A stretch of 64,000 bases of DNA, taken from the NCBI GenBank assembly GCA_015179125.1, contig WHVA01000193.1, positions 1 through 64,000 of the forward strand, given 5' to 3'. This stretch comes from Gautieria morchelliformis. Its lineage: Eukaryota; Basidiomycota; Agaricomycetes; Gomphales; Gomphaceae. Of this stretch, positions 1-9,893 are shown piece after piece (the stretch's first letter is position 1; every line of letters starts with the position of its first letter). The position numbers and the translations under genes were made by a program. A model generated the notes under the pieces. The model searched no databases, had not been told where the DNA came from, and saw only the letters and a list, made by a program, of their open reading frames with translations.

Positions 1-248
1 TAGTTTCAAGGGTATAGGAGAGACAGGATAAGCAGGCATGGAGTACTTCTGGACAAATCTGGATTCAATAAAACAGTCTGAGGACCCGCAGTCAACTAAT
101 GCAACAAAAGCGACGTTGGGAAGCGAAGGCGAGGTTAGATCTACATTAAGGGAATCTTTGGACAATGAATGAGAAGCGGCGCTGAGTCTGAGCACACGGG
201 TGAGGTTACCGCAATCCTCAGATCGTGTGGTTCCGAGGTTGCTACCTA
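1..248 (-). CDS. Start of gypsy pol with retropepsin (partial)
   Basis: Runs off the left edge. Read on the minus strand in the -1 frame relative to gag, this stretch is open and contains the retropepsin active-site region ALVDCGSSDCFIESRFVQKY (about positions 100 down to 40), the aspartic protease that processes Gag-Pol in LTR retrotransposons. The usual active-site triplet is D-S/T-G; here it reads D-C-G, which may be a damaging change. The domain follows gag immediately, as expected for a Ty3/gypsy polyprotein. Reverse transcriptase, RNase H and integrase would lie outside the window. Family assignment is firm from motif and position; activity is doubtful. Confidence 0.7.
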
Positions 249-254
249 TTTTTT
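246..254 (-). promoter_or_regulatory. Possible gag-pol -1 frameshift site
   Basis: On the minus strand gag ends GTG AAA AAA TAG. A one-base backward slip on the six-A run carries the ribosome past the TAG straight into the protease frame, which is open from this point. This is the expected place for a programmed -1 gag-pol frameshift. It is not a perfect X-XXY-YYZ heptamer and no downstream pseudoknot was modelled, so the role is inference. Confidence 0.4.
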
Positions 255-1447
255 CACCTCCGTAATGGAGGCCGAAGTCCCCTCGTTAGGGGTCTTCGTT
301 GCCCGACCTTTAGAACCGCTACTATTGGTAGACTTGTTCTTCGGGCAGTCCTTGACGACGTGACCTTTGGTGCCGCAAAGCAGACAAAGGCCTTGGTCGA
401 CCCGACGTTGGCGCTCCTCGGGAAGCAGTTTGCCATCCTTCCCGAGTTTGCTCGAAATGTCGGGCTGGCTCTTGTTGTTCGAAGAGTTGTTGTTGTTGGA
501 ACCCTTGCCGCTGTTGTTAGTCTTGTTGCGGTTCTTATTGTTATTGGAACCACTGGAAGGCTGGTGGTTGTTAGTGGCATTGCTACTGGACTGATTAGGG
601 GTGCGTGCAGGCTGGGAGCTACGACCATTGATCATGGCGTCGTATTCCTTTCACTCCCAGTAACGGCTATCGCATTCCAGCGCAAAGTTCCTAAGCTCGG
701 CGAGGCTGCGGAATCGAGGGAAGTGAAGTAAGTCGTCCTTGATTCGTTTGGCCAAGCCCTTATAGGCAAAGTGTCGGAGGGCCGCGTCGTTCCACTGAGT
801 CCGAGCCGAAGCTCGGGCGAAATCGATAAAGAATCGCGCGGCCTTGTGGTGCTCTTTCATAACGATCTTCTCGAGGTCAATCTCGGCTTGGGCCGCGTTG
901 TCGTATGGGCCGAAGTTAAGCTCGAGCTCGGCCTTGAAGCTGTCCCAGTCCTCGAGCCAATCTGGCTCGGGTTGGACTTCGCCGAGGATCGCCGGCTCGA
1001 AATAGCATACTGCACCTTTGAGGCCCCAGTCTTGAACGCGGTGGGGCGATCTCTGAAGTTGAGTACACATTGAAGGAAGAAAGTGCGAAGCTTGGCTTGG
1101 TCAGTACCGTCATAACTATCCGGTTCCTTGACCTTGGCTCGTGCTTCGGATTCGCGAGGTTTCGCGAGTTTGATGAACACTCGACGCATAAGCTCGTTGT
1201 CCTCGAGGTCACCGAGGTCCTCGGGCGGAAGGTTGGGGAGGTCCCGATCGTTGTCAGAACTTCTAGAGCCATCACCTGGATCACCTGAAGGGTCACCGAG
1301 GTTAGCCCTACCTTTGCCTTTGTTACTAGGCTCGGCGGGGTCTGCGAGGGGTATCCCCGGGGACGGGGGTGAGTCATCGGGGGCTTCCGAGAAACGTCGC
1401 TGTTCTGAGATACCCCGAAGGGTGCGAGAACGAGTTATCATGGACAT
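246..1447 (-). pseudogene. Broken gypsy gag (capsid and zinc knuckle)
   Basis: Gag, the structural protein of a Ty3/gypsy retrotransposon. The start ATG (1447-1445) lies about 30 nt after the primer-binding site. The N-terminal third is acidic and serine-rich. The capsid-like retrotransposon-gag region (about 1150-660) includes DWLEDWDSFKAELELNFGP and FIDFARASARTQWNDAALRH. An asparagine/serine-rich linker and a CCHC knuckle, CLLCGTKGHVVKDC, follow near 340-300. Two lesions break it: a frame change near 1000-1040, where the two frames overlap around LKGAVCYFEP, and an in-frame TGA at 653-651 where the family normally has arginine. Homology is clear; the copy cannot make full-length Gag. Confidence 0.85.
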
Positions 1448-1476
1448 CGTGAAAAAAGGGATACGTAGGGTGTAAG

Positions 1477-1488
1477 CAGTCTGAAAAT
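1477..1488 (-). other. Self-complementary primer-binding site of gypsy element
   Basis: Minus-strand ATTTTCAGACTG, two bases after the LTR end. It is the exact 12-nt complement of the predicted RNA 5' end CAGTCTGAAAAT (1741-1730) within the same LTR. That is the arrangement of Tf1/sushi-type elements, which prime reverse transcription with their own 5' RNA end rather than a tRNA. The match and spacing are visible; the mechanism is inferred from the Tf1 family. Confidence 0.7.
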
Positions 1489-1490
1489 AC

Positions 1491-2325
1491 TGTTACGATA
1501 CGATCCGTCGTAAGGTTGACCGAGGTCGGGGACGAAACCCGAGTCAAGGTCCGAGGTTACAGGGCGAGGTTTGGATGGGGAAGTCGGAGAGGGACTTGGC
1601 TTCAGCTTATGTGCTGCGCCGACCCTACGCACGAGTCCCAACTTCGGAGGTAAACGAATAAGAGGCGAGGTTCTAGCTTAAGAGGCGAGGCGTAGAAACT
1701 AGCTAGGGATCGAAGGGACACGATAGTTGATTTTCAGACTGAGGAGTAGGAATGCATACAAGGGGGTTATATACGGACGAGGTGCAAGTCAGGGGCGAAC
1801 AGATTAGTGGAGGTCAGGGCGAGGTCAGGAGACCGAGGTCAGGGCGAGGTAATATACGAATGATGCGTGATGGAGCGGAATCAGTAACTAAGGGGGATAC
1901 GGGCATGGGATCAAGGTCGGATATGAGTTCAAGCTCGGGCTCGGGCTCGGGCGCGGATAAGTATCATATGTACTCGGGCACGGATATCACAAGGCTTGGG
2001 GCTCGGAAGAAGGTTCTACCGGTAAGTAGCCGGCCAAAGGCCGGGTCCTTACAGAAGGGCTCCAAAGGAGCACCTTCGCCGGCGAAGGGATTGTCGAAAC
2101 TTAGACAGCCCTTTCGTGAGACCTTGCACGTTACATCGTCAAGTACCACGGGCTATTTCGCTACGACTGTAGATAGGGCGAGCCCCATTCGGGCAGCCCT
2201 CTTACCTTGTGAACATTCATTGGTTCACTTATTCGCCGAACGGCATACCTATTCGCACAAGTTATTTCGGGCATTCGCTGTGTTCACTAATACATGATAT
2301 TAACGCCTAAAAACCAATCTTGACA
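1491..2325 (-). mobile_element. 5' LTR of gypsy element
   Basis: The 835-bp LTR is bounded by TGTCA at 2325 and GTAACA at 1491 on the minus strand. The right boundary falls exactly where the copia reading frame breaks (2326). The left boundary abuts the primer-binding site. The first roughly 275 bp of U3 (2325-2051) match the end of the solo LTR at 37361-37627. The other LTR lies outside the window, so the flanking duplication (probably ACACC, 2326-2330) cannot be confirmed. Confidence 0.75.
1730..1774 (-). promoter_or_regulatory. Core promoter in gypsy LTR (TATA and RNA start)
   Basis: Minus-strand GTATATAA at 1774-1767 lies 26 nt upstream of CAGTCTGAAAAT (1741-1730). The latter is the predicted RNA start because it is complementary to the primer-binding site. 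Spacing is ideal for a TATA-driven RNA polymerase II start. Confidence 0.6.
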
Positions 2326-3759
2326 ACACCGATAACTAGCTTCTGGTCGATTGTTCCTTTCAGGTAACGAAAGACTCGCTTCACCTCTTCCCAATGAGGC
2401 CGTCCCGGATTCTGCATGAACTGCGACAGAAACGTGACGGCGAACATGATGTCCGGCCTCGTCCCTAGGGCTGCGTACATTAGGGATCCGATGGCCTCGT
2501 GGTATGGGACTCCCCGGACGGCTTCGTAGTGGCGCGGCGTGACAGGGCATTGGGCTAGGCTCAATTTGTGATGCGGGTCGAGTGGGGTCGACAGGCCCTT
2601 TGCATCTTGTAGTCCAAATCTCTCCAGTATCTTCGTAATATACGCGTGCTGCGAGAATGATATCGTTCGAGCCTTCCTGTCCCTTGCGACTTCGATGCCT
2701 AGCATCCAATGTAGGTCGCCTAGATCTTTGATTTTGAGCTCCTGGCTAAGTTCCGACTTAAACTTGCGGATGACCTCTCTCGAGCTTCCGGCAATAGTCA
2801 TATCATCGACATCTGCAGCGACGAGTAATGTGTTATTGTCTTCCTGCTTAAGGAATATGGCATGTTCAACCCGGCATCTCCTAAACTGGAGTTTGAACAT
2901 GATGGCGCACAGGTGGTTGTACCACTTGTGCCTGGACTGTCTCAGTCCATAGATCGCTCTTTTTAGGAGACATACGTGGTTCTCTTTGCCTTGAACCTCG
3001 TATCCTCTGGGCTGGCGCATGTAGATGGTCTCCCTCAGCCGTGCATTGAGGTATGCTCCTTCCACATCTGTCTGCTCCAATTCCCAGTCATTTCTGACCG
3101 CCAGAGCCGCGATAATCCGAATTGCTGAGAGCTTCACTGTCGGCGCGAAGGTCTCATTGTAGTCTATGCCTTCGACTTGCGTGAACCCCTGGGCAACGAC
3201 TCTGCTTTTGCGGCTGACAAGGTTGCCGCTCGCATCGTGTTTATAGTGGAGGACGATCCGACTTCCAATGATGTTCGCATCCTTAGGTGGCTCCACCAGT
3301 TCCCAGGTACCAACCTCTTCATGCTGTTTTAGCTCCCTTTTTATTGACGTGTCCCATTCTAGCCAATCGTCGAGTTCGCGGGCTGCATCAATGTTCTTAG
3401 GGTCATTTCCCACGCTTTGTGCTGCCAGCATCGTGTACTCCATATACTCTCCCTCGAATTCTACGTCGTCGTGGTCCAAATCAACGGGATACTCGGAATC
3501 ATGGAGGGCTGCGATGGCAGCGGTCTCCCTGGAGTCCCCGTTTGGGCTTTGGGGCGGGATCGGCATGCCACGCAGATACGCAGGTGCATTCGCACGTCCG
3601 GAGCTCGTGCCCTGGCCCTGAGCAATATCGCGGACATACGCTGACGGTTTGCGTAGTCTATGTCCGCGCCCTTGCTTGGGTCCCGTTGCAGGTTCGGGCG
3701 CCTCCAAACCTTCGAGTGGGTCTGCTTGCGGTGTTTGCGGATGCGGAGGTAGCTCTTCG
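2326..3759 (-). pseudogene. Copia pol: linker, reverse transcriptase, start of RNase H (interrupted)
   Basis: Ty1/copia polyprotein fragment. A P/E-rich linker is followed by the reverse transcriptase: WDTSIKRELKQHEEVGTWEL, ETFAPTVKLSAIRIIAALA, QTDVEGAYLNARL (first catalytic Asp), then VAADVDDMTIAG where copia elements normally have Y-V-D-D (Tyr changed to Asp). DLGDLHWMLGIEV, GSLMYAALGTRPDIMFAV and RVFRYLKGT lead into RNase H, where the gypsy LTR cuts the frame at 2325. The upstream end at 3759 is cut by the LTR element at 3760-6283; the frame resumes at 6284. Homology is certain. The gene is dead because of two insertions. Confidence 0.9.
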
Positions 3760-4161
3760 TGTTATTAGTGGTGAAGATGATTCTAGACCAAGATCCGAAG
3801 CTGCGCTTCGGGTCCCTGACCAAGATATGAGCATTATCATGCGCCGGTGGCACTTGATCATCACCATGACCCTTCTCCATGTCTAATCTAATGTAGCTGC
3901 GGTACATAGTTAAATAGCTAGTGATTCATGTAGATGACTTTAGGCAGTCAATCTCCAATCTTGAGCTATTGTTCCAGCCCACTGAGGCCAGTGATATCCT
4001 TGACTCGAAGGTGTTATGAGTCGGTGTGTCCATCGTTGTCACTGCGCGCGGTGTTAGCGCAAACAACCGTAGTTGTGTTCTCATTCCTATCTTCTTTATG
4101 ACTTTCCACGATACTCACAATTCCTCATGCATACGCAATCCCGCCTGCACGACTTTCTACA
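3760..4161 (+). repeat. 5' LTR of non-autonomous element
   Basis: The 402-bp LTR is nearly identical to 5874-6283. The right copy carries a small extra stretch (ACCGGCGC) near 5946, and there are scattered substitutions. High similarity between the LTRs suggests fairly recent insertion. Confidence 0.88.
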
Positions 4162-4177
4162 GATTAAGAGTCTCATG
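4162..4177 (+). other. Primer-binding site resembling half tRNA-Lys(CUU)
   Basis: GATTAAGAGTCTCATG begins directly after the LTR. Its complement CATGAGACTCTTAATC matches, from general knowledge, the D-stem-side and anticodon-loop segment of eukaryotic tRNA-Lys(CUU), ending just 3' of the anticodon loop. Copia-class elements often use a tRNA half cleaved in the anticodon arm (classically initiator tRNA-Met), so the position fits; the lysine identity is inferred. Confidence 0.55.
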
Positions 4178-5864
4178 GACTCCCCTCGAGCTGGCATCCA
4201 TGCAATAGCACACACTGCGGGCTCTACGTATGTACACTCGAACGATCCCACTAATCGTTCATCGACCTCGATGTCACGTTCCTCGTCTCATATCCAATCG
4301 AACACGATCATCATCTCAAACACCAGCACCCACTTACACATCAAGCAAGCACTACGGCCTCTTTGTCTTAGAACCAGCTGTGCTTAAAGGGGAGCTGCCT
4401 ATATCAACTCTGCTCTGGAAATCTTTGGCGCATCCACCTGCGCGCATTGTGCAAGGCTTGCATACCATCGAGCTGCGGACTCACTGGGCTCACAGGGGTA
4501 CGTTATGCAGCACACGGTCATCCCTGACATCGTATCCGACGTCGTACGAGGCATACCACATTACGCGCTCGCCGTCAGCATCGCCAATGCCACCAGACGC
4601 ATATCCTCACCAGAATGCTCATTCAAGGGGAGCGTTGACATTTCCACAGGCCCACAGGGCTTCGTATTCGTTTCTAGGGACTCTCAAGATATCTCTAGAG
4701 ATTTCTGGATGGCGCACAAGCCCAAAGCGCCGCCCAATGCTATCCATCGTCATACCCACGCTCCAGATCGTCCCAGGACACCGCGGATGATGGCACACCC
4801 TTGAAGGGGAGCGCATCCACGTATGGGACGCGCTCAGAAGCCCCCAGACCCATGTTTTCGACACGTAAGCCGCGCCGGCCACGCAGCATTCATTGTCTCA
4901 TGATTGTGACCTGACCCGGGCATGCCACCCTGGTCAGGCACCTCACAGCTCCACCCCAATCTGTACCTTGATACCGGCCTCCTGGCCGTTCATCTTCACG
5001 GCGTTCCCATCCGTTTTTGATCCAGAATTGTTTCCCCCCTCAAATTCTATTTTCTACAGGTGTCCATTACTTTTTCAGGCCCCCAGACCCGCTCTTTCAT
5101 TGCCTAAGCCGCGCCGCCCGCGCAGCTTTCATACACTCGCGATCACGACCCCCACACCAGCCTCCACGCCGTTCACAGCCATTTCATCGCCACAGCTTCC
5201 ACTGCGCACACCGCAGCTGTCCACGACGCCGCCGACATCACCCCATACAGGACTCTCGCCGTTTACTCATTTGTCAACGCCACCGTCACCTTTTTCTACT
5301 TTACAGGTACCCGAGGCTTTCTCAAGGCTCTTATAGCACAAGCCACGAACCGGAGGTCGTTTCTTTACGCACTAAAGGCCCTGATATCCATTTCTGTGCG
5401 GACAGTGTCGCGCGCTGACCTCTCACATCATCGCGGCCACCGCCACTTTCTTCTTCGTTACCGGCACAGCCCTACTTATTTCCCCTTGGACCAGGGACAC
5501 CACAACAATGCCACACGCGTGTCCCTCGCATCATTTTCGTTCAAACACAGTGTTGTAGCCACCGTTTCCCGGGTACGCACTGTGTTTGGCCACCACGACG
5601 TCAATATCATTCCAGTACTGTCATTCCCGGCGACTTCTATTTTACATGGATATATTCGAGGCTCTCGCAGCACAGAGGATACATCTAGATGTATTCACGA
5701 GCCCAGCACTGGTTTCGTGCGAGGTGGACATCACAGCGGCATTTATTATCACCTGCCAATGCTAGATTTCATCCACCACAGCACCCCACTGATTTATTCA
5801 CCACGTCCTTCAATATTTTGCAAACGCTTCCATCCCCTAGAGCTTCTACGGGTATGCAAGGTTT
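4178..5864 (+). other. Internal region of non-autonomous element, no recognisable protein
   Basis: No retrotransposon protein motif is seen in any frame. The region is C-rich and internally duplicated: 4840-4912 and 5079-5150 are diverged copies about 239 bp apart. Purine tracts like the one before the 3' LTR also occur at about 4385, 4625 and 4802. Longer open frames are proline/serine/threonine-rich and look like composition artefacts. Confidence 0.6.
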
Positions 5865-5873
5865 GAAGGGGAG
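5865..5873 (+). other. Polypurine tract
   Basis: GAAGGGGAG abuts the 3' LTR start (TGTTATTAG, 5874). This is the usual position for the plus-strand primer and supports plus orientation. Confidence 0.7.
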
Positions 5874-6283
5874 TGTTATTAGTGGTGAAGATGATTCTAG
5901 ACCAAGATCCGAAGCCGCGCTTCGGGTCCCTGACCAAGATATGAGCACCGGCGCATTATCATGCGTCGGTGGCACTTGATCATCACCATGACCCTTCTCC
6001 ATGTCTAATCTAATGTAGCTGCGGTACATAGTTAAATAGCTAGTGATTCATGTAGATGACTTTAGGCAGTCAATCTCCAATCTTGAGCTATTGTTCCGGC
6101 CCACTGAGGCCAGTGATATCCTTGACTCGAAGGTGTCATGAGTTGGTGTGTCCGTCGTTGTCACTGCACGCGGTGTTAGCGCAAACAACCGTAGTTGTGT
6201 TCTCATTCCTATCTTCTTTATGACTTTCCACGATCCTCACAATTCCTCATGTGTACGCAATCCCGCCTGTACGACTTTCTACA
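5874..6283 (+). repeat. 3' LTR of non-autonomous element
   Basis: The 410-bp partner of 3760-4161 ends TTTCTACA immediately before the second CTTCG target duplication. Confidence 0.88.
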
Positions 6284-6390
6284 CTTCGCTGGTATCTTCT
6301 TGAGGTAAGTCGTGACTTTGGTTTGGAGCACCACGCTGACTGCGCTGTGTGCTCTGAGGGCTTGGATTTGATATCAAGCAGAGGGTCTAA
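6284..6390 (-). pseudogene. Copia pol fragment upstream of the LTR insertion
   Basis: After the right CTTCG the minus-strand copia frame continues for about 35 residues of S/Q/P-rich linker (DLPQEDTSEELPPH is created across the empty site). A TAG stops it near 6390. No integrase can be recognised further right. Confidence 0.55.
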
Positions 6391-6670
6391 TGTACAAGAA
6401 GCTGATTCGATATCTGAACTGAGGAGCTATGATACATTGACTGGGGGTCTATATAGTAAAGTAGCATGCAGGGTCGAGAGGGGTCAATGATCAGATCAAT
6501 GGACAGGGGAACAAAGGGTCAGGCAAACGGGGAACTAACTAGAAAAGGAAGTCAAGGGTGATGGAAGGTACGAAGAGAAACCTGAAGGAAGCCGAGTGAA
6601 ACCTGAGGTTCCCAAATGAATACTGAAGCTGAGGCTTCGGGACTGGAGTCGGGAACAGATCGTAACAGTA
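6391..6670. other. Junction between copia remnant and macrorepeat
   Basis: About 280 bp with no gene recognised on either strand. At 6671 the sequence joins the macrorepeat at the point equivalent to 23087, so this is the broken left end of the array. Confidence 0.4.
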
Positions 6671-6739
6671 ACAGCACACCATCCCCGCACGATCCTGGCA
6701 CGCTGCCACGGTGCACATCCACCCACCCCAGCCCACACA

Positions 6740-8231
6740 GGATTATTCTATTTTGAAACCACTCAAAACCCTATGAAACCCTCCAAACCGCCCTGGGTTT
6801 CAGTGACATCACCGGAAACCCAGTGCAGTTGTTTTCTAACGTCCTCTAAGAGTCCAAAGCACTGGCATCTAGCCAAGTGCCGCCTACAATTCCAGGGAGT
6901 TGGTGCCGCCACATCTCAGATCTGGAGTAATTATCTTTCACAACTCACCAGATGTAACTATGTCCTAAGCTTTTTCTCAGCTACTGCAGCTATGCTTTGC
7001 ACTCATTAATGTCAAACATGCATTGGCTATTCAAACAGGTTTGAGCTGACTTTGAGCTGAGAAAAAGTGCAGAGAAACACACAGAACACAGAGCACAGAT
7101 CAAGAGCAGCAGTAAGATGGTGTGGCAGATGTAGAGACTAGTGTTGCCATGACTCAGGTTTTAGGCTGAGGTAGGAGTCAAGTCCGGTGCTTCTTCAAGT
7201 CAAACTGGGACTAGTTGAGGGGTCTCTCCCAGAGACCCCGGTGCAGACAACACAACGCAGGACTGGCAACACAGGGCAGGGGTAGTGCAGAGCTAGTTTG
7301 TGTTGTAACTCTCCCATCTTGGCATCCGTCCTTTTACCCACATCCACTGCCTGGAGACTGTCATGTCAACATCACCACACACCCACCCCCACACCTGTCC
7401 CTAAGTGCAGGACCCTCTGGCTTGGTGCCATGAACCCTGTCCTACCGGGCCATGTATGTGCTCCAACCAACTTCTAGTCTATCAGTGTCCATCCCATCTG
7501 ACACACAGCAAGCATGCGCATCAGCTCTGGGTAGATATTGGGTCGTCCACTAAACAGCAGGTGGCCTTGGTAAGTGGCTAGTGTCAGCCCAATGGGAGGA
7601 TCAAGTCGATGGCCAGCGAACACCTCAGATCCCACTTCCAGGCTAACATCACGTGCAGCAGCATGGTGAAGAGAGACTCCAACTGCCCCAAGAGCTGTGA
7701 GCTGACAGGGGGTGAGTGAAGGGCGCTGGAGGTGGAGACAAGGTGCTCACAGAGAGAGCTGACGACACACACTAGGAAGATAGAAGTGAGGACTCATAGG
7801 TAGGTGAGACAAGGTGGTAAACAGTGAGCAGAGAATACAGGAGCCGAAGATAGAGGTAAGAATGCATAGTCAGCCTGACACTTAGGTGCCAGCACATCCT
7901 GCAGTGATGGCAGAATCACCACCAGTGTTAGCTTGAAATAGTATGCAGTGGTAGCACACAAAGGGCCTCCAGAAACATACCTAATTGCCAGATACATGAT
8001 TCTCCACTAGCACCCCACAGGCCATGGGTTGTCACATGATGCAGCTCAGCATGAGTCCAGAAAACCTGTGGAGGGTGAGAACACATGATAGTTAGGTAGG
8101 ACCAGGAATTTGGCTGAATCCTGACAACAGTTGAGAATCCTTGCAACCCACGTTTCCAAAGGGCCAACTACTTTGGAGGTAGGGTTTCTATTCCCATGGG
8201 GGTTTCAAGGGGTTTCCAAATAGAATAATCT
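6740..8231. mobile_element. TIR element without transposase (1.5 kb)
   Basis: Interrupts gene B of U1. The ends are inverted: left GGATTATTCTATTTTGAAAC, right complement AGATTATTCTATTTGGAAAC. CCACACA flanks both sides (6733-6739 and 8232-8238), and the empty site is visible in U2/U3. No transposase motif is found inside; the interior is ordinary non-coding sequence. A 7-8 bp duplication would fit hAT-type transposition, but the termini are not diagnostic. Confidence 0.7.
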
Positions 8232-8590
8232 CCACACACCCCACCGCAGATGATGAAAGCAACAACCGCACCCACACCAGCTCCAGTGCCCCAAGCCCCC
8301 CATATGCTGCCTGCATCCCCCACTCACTCCACTTCACCCACACCCAACCATGGACCTACAAGCGTCCCCTCCCCTTCACTTGCCACATTGCCCATCCTGC
8401 ACTGCCACACCCCCTTAACCCTGCCCTCCCCCCCTGCGATGGAACCAGAAAATACACACAACACCCACCACCACCATTCCTCCCAGCCTCCCCCATGGAA
8501 ACAAAACCATGCACCTTCTCCCACCCAATGTGTTACCCCTGTGGCATGGTGGTGCCTGCAAAAAGTGATGCCCATAAGTTATAAACTGCC
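8232..8590 (+). pseudogene. Gene B tail in U1
   Basis: Proline/threonine-rich C-terminal part of the unit's gene B (compare 23150-23493), resuming after the TIR element. It is highly C-rich, with repeated T-P-P-T-type codons. The basic C-terminal tail seen in U2 is lost. No known domain. Confidence 0.4.
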
Positions 8591-9893
8591 TGCTTGGCGG
8601 GCATCAGACCAAGGCCATGGGATGACCCATGAGTCGAGTGCCGGAAGTACAGCAGCAGGCAGCAAATCGCATCAGGCAGTCATGGTGATGATGGCTATAA
8701 GTATCACAACTTGGGACTTAAAGACTGATGCACGGACACTCAGCAAGCCTATCACTTTTTCATATCCATGTATACTTATGCGCATCAACACTGTACGGTG
8801 GTTGCATGGAGTTTAAATATGCTCTGCTTGTGCAACTGGAATATCAGCATCCATCAGGTGGATTGGGTACGTCGCAATCTCCATAAGCTTAAGCTCATTT
8901 TAATGTGCTCCACCCAGGCCAAACACTGCTGATATTCATGCGCATTACAATAGGGTCTTGCATACTCATGTGTGGCAGGGTGTTCAGTGCAGTCATGGGC
9001 TTATAGCCTTCATACTATGGGGCCCATGCATGGGCTAAGTCAGCACACAGCCCAGATGTTGGCATGAGAGCCTTTCTCATCATGCTTCTTGTGACAGCCC
9101 TCCACTGGAGGAACAAAGTACGTTCCTCAATGATGGTGTGGCGTGTGCCAGGCACTTTGATATCAGATCAGGGAACTGGGATTGAGAGTATACTTCTGCT
9201 GAACAGAATAGCATCTCAGACACCGACACCTATATTGACCATCAAACAGGCTGCTGCCCAGGATGAACAGTGACCATTATTATCAATGCTATGGTTGTGC
9301 ATGTGCATGTTAGACTGTTAGTTGGCACTGATGCATCCTGAACCCTGGTGTAAGATGGCCAGTTGTGTAAGAATGCGATGATGGTATGGCATGCCTCATA
9401 GCTTTACAAATAACATAACCTTCAGAAATGGTCAGGACCCCAGGCATGTGCATGCACACACACCATATGCAGTTCCTTTCCATGTGCCCAGCCAAGCCCA
9501 TGCCACCATATTTCTCAAAATGCAATTCTCTGATCAGTACACAGTAGACTGATGCCCAGCATCAATGGATGAGCAGTACATTCATGAAGCAAAGTAATGA
9601 AAAATTACAAACAAAGGCAAATTCAAAGCATTCTATATCTATATCTTCTATTTTTGATGGTATGGGTTGGCCAGAATGAGCAAATAGCCACAACCTCTAT
9701 GGTGTCCGATTGCAAAGTGCTGCAATAGATTGGAAATGTGGGAACAGGATGGTTAATGTAAGCCACTGTATCGTGAATGCTGGGGAGTTTGACAAGTGCG
9801 GCTATGATGCATTAGCTTGCATGGCATCTTTAAGCCTCTGCTGTTCTTCCAGAGCCTATCGAGCTATTAATAACCACCTGATGGAGACCCAAA
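8591..9893. other. U1 spacer between gene B and the membrane-protein gene
   Basis: No protein recognised. Homologous to 23494-24260 (U2), 29420-30200 (U3), 35578-36033 plus 37628-38407 (U4), 49020-50380 (U5) and 52739-53517 (U6). U2 and U3 lack about 570 bp of it (9000-9570). A conserved TTTAAATA box lies near 8812 (TTTAAATA in all units). Confidence 0.5.

Larger units (their letters stand above)
3760..6283 (+). mobile_element. Non-autonomous copia-like LTR element (2.5 kb)
   Basis: Two direct repeats of about 405 bp (3760-4161 and 5874-6283), both starting TGTTATTAG and ending TTTCTACA, enclose 1.7 kb without reverse transcriptase, integrase or gag homology. The 5-bp sequence CTTCG flanks the element on both sides (3755-3759 and 6284-6288). 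Removing one CTTCG plus the element restores the minus-strand copia reading frame. A primer-binding site follows the left LTR and a purine tract precedes the right LTR, so the element is oriented plus. It needs proteins from another element; the class is closest to large TRIM/LARD-type derivatives. Confidence 0.88.

Noticed and set aside
2326..2330. Proven target duplication of the gypsy element (ACACC)
   Set aside because: The other end of the element lies outside the window, so the second copy cannot be seen.
2695..3886. Several plus-strand frames over the copia gene
   Set aside because: They are antisense to unmistakable reverse transcriptase motifs on the minus strand.
4893..5336. Pro/Ser/Thr-rich protein in the non-autonomous LTR element
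   Set aside because: The frame follows C-rich low-complexity sequence and overlaps the internal duplication; no start context, homologue or conservation between the duplicated parts.
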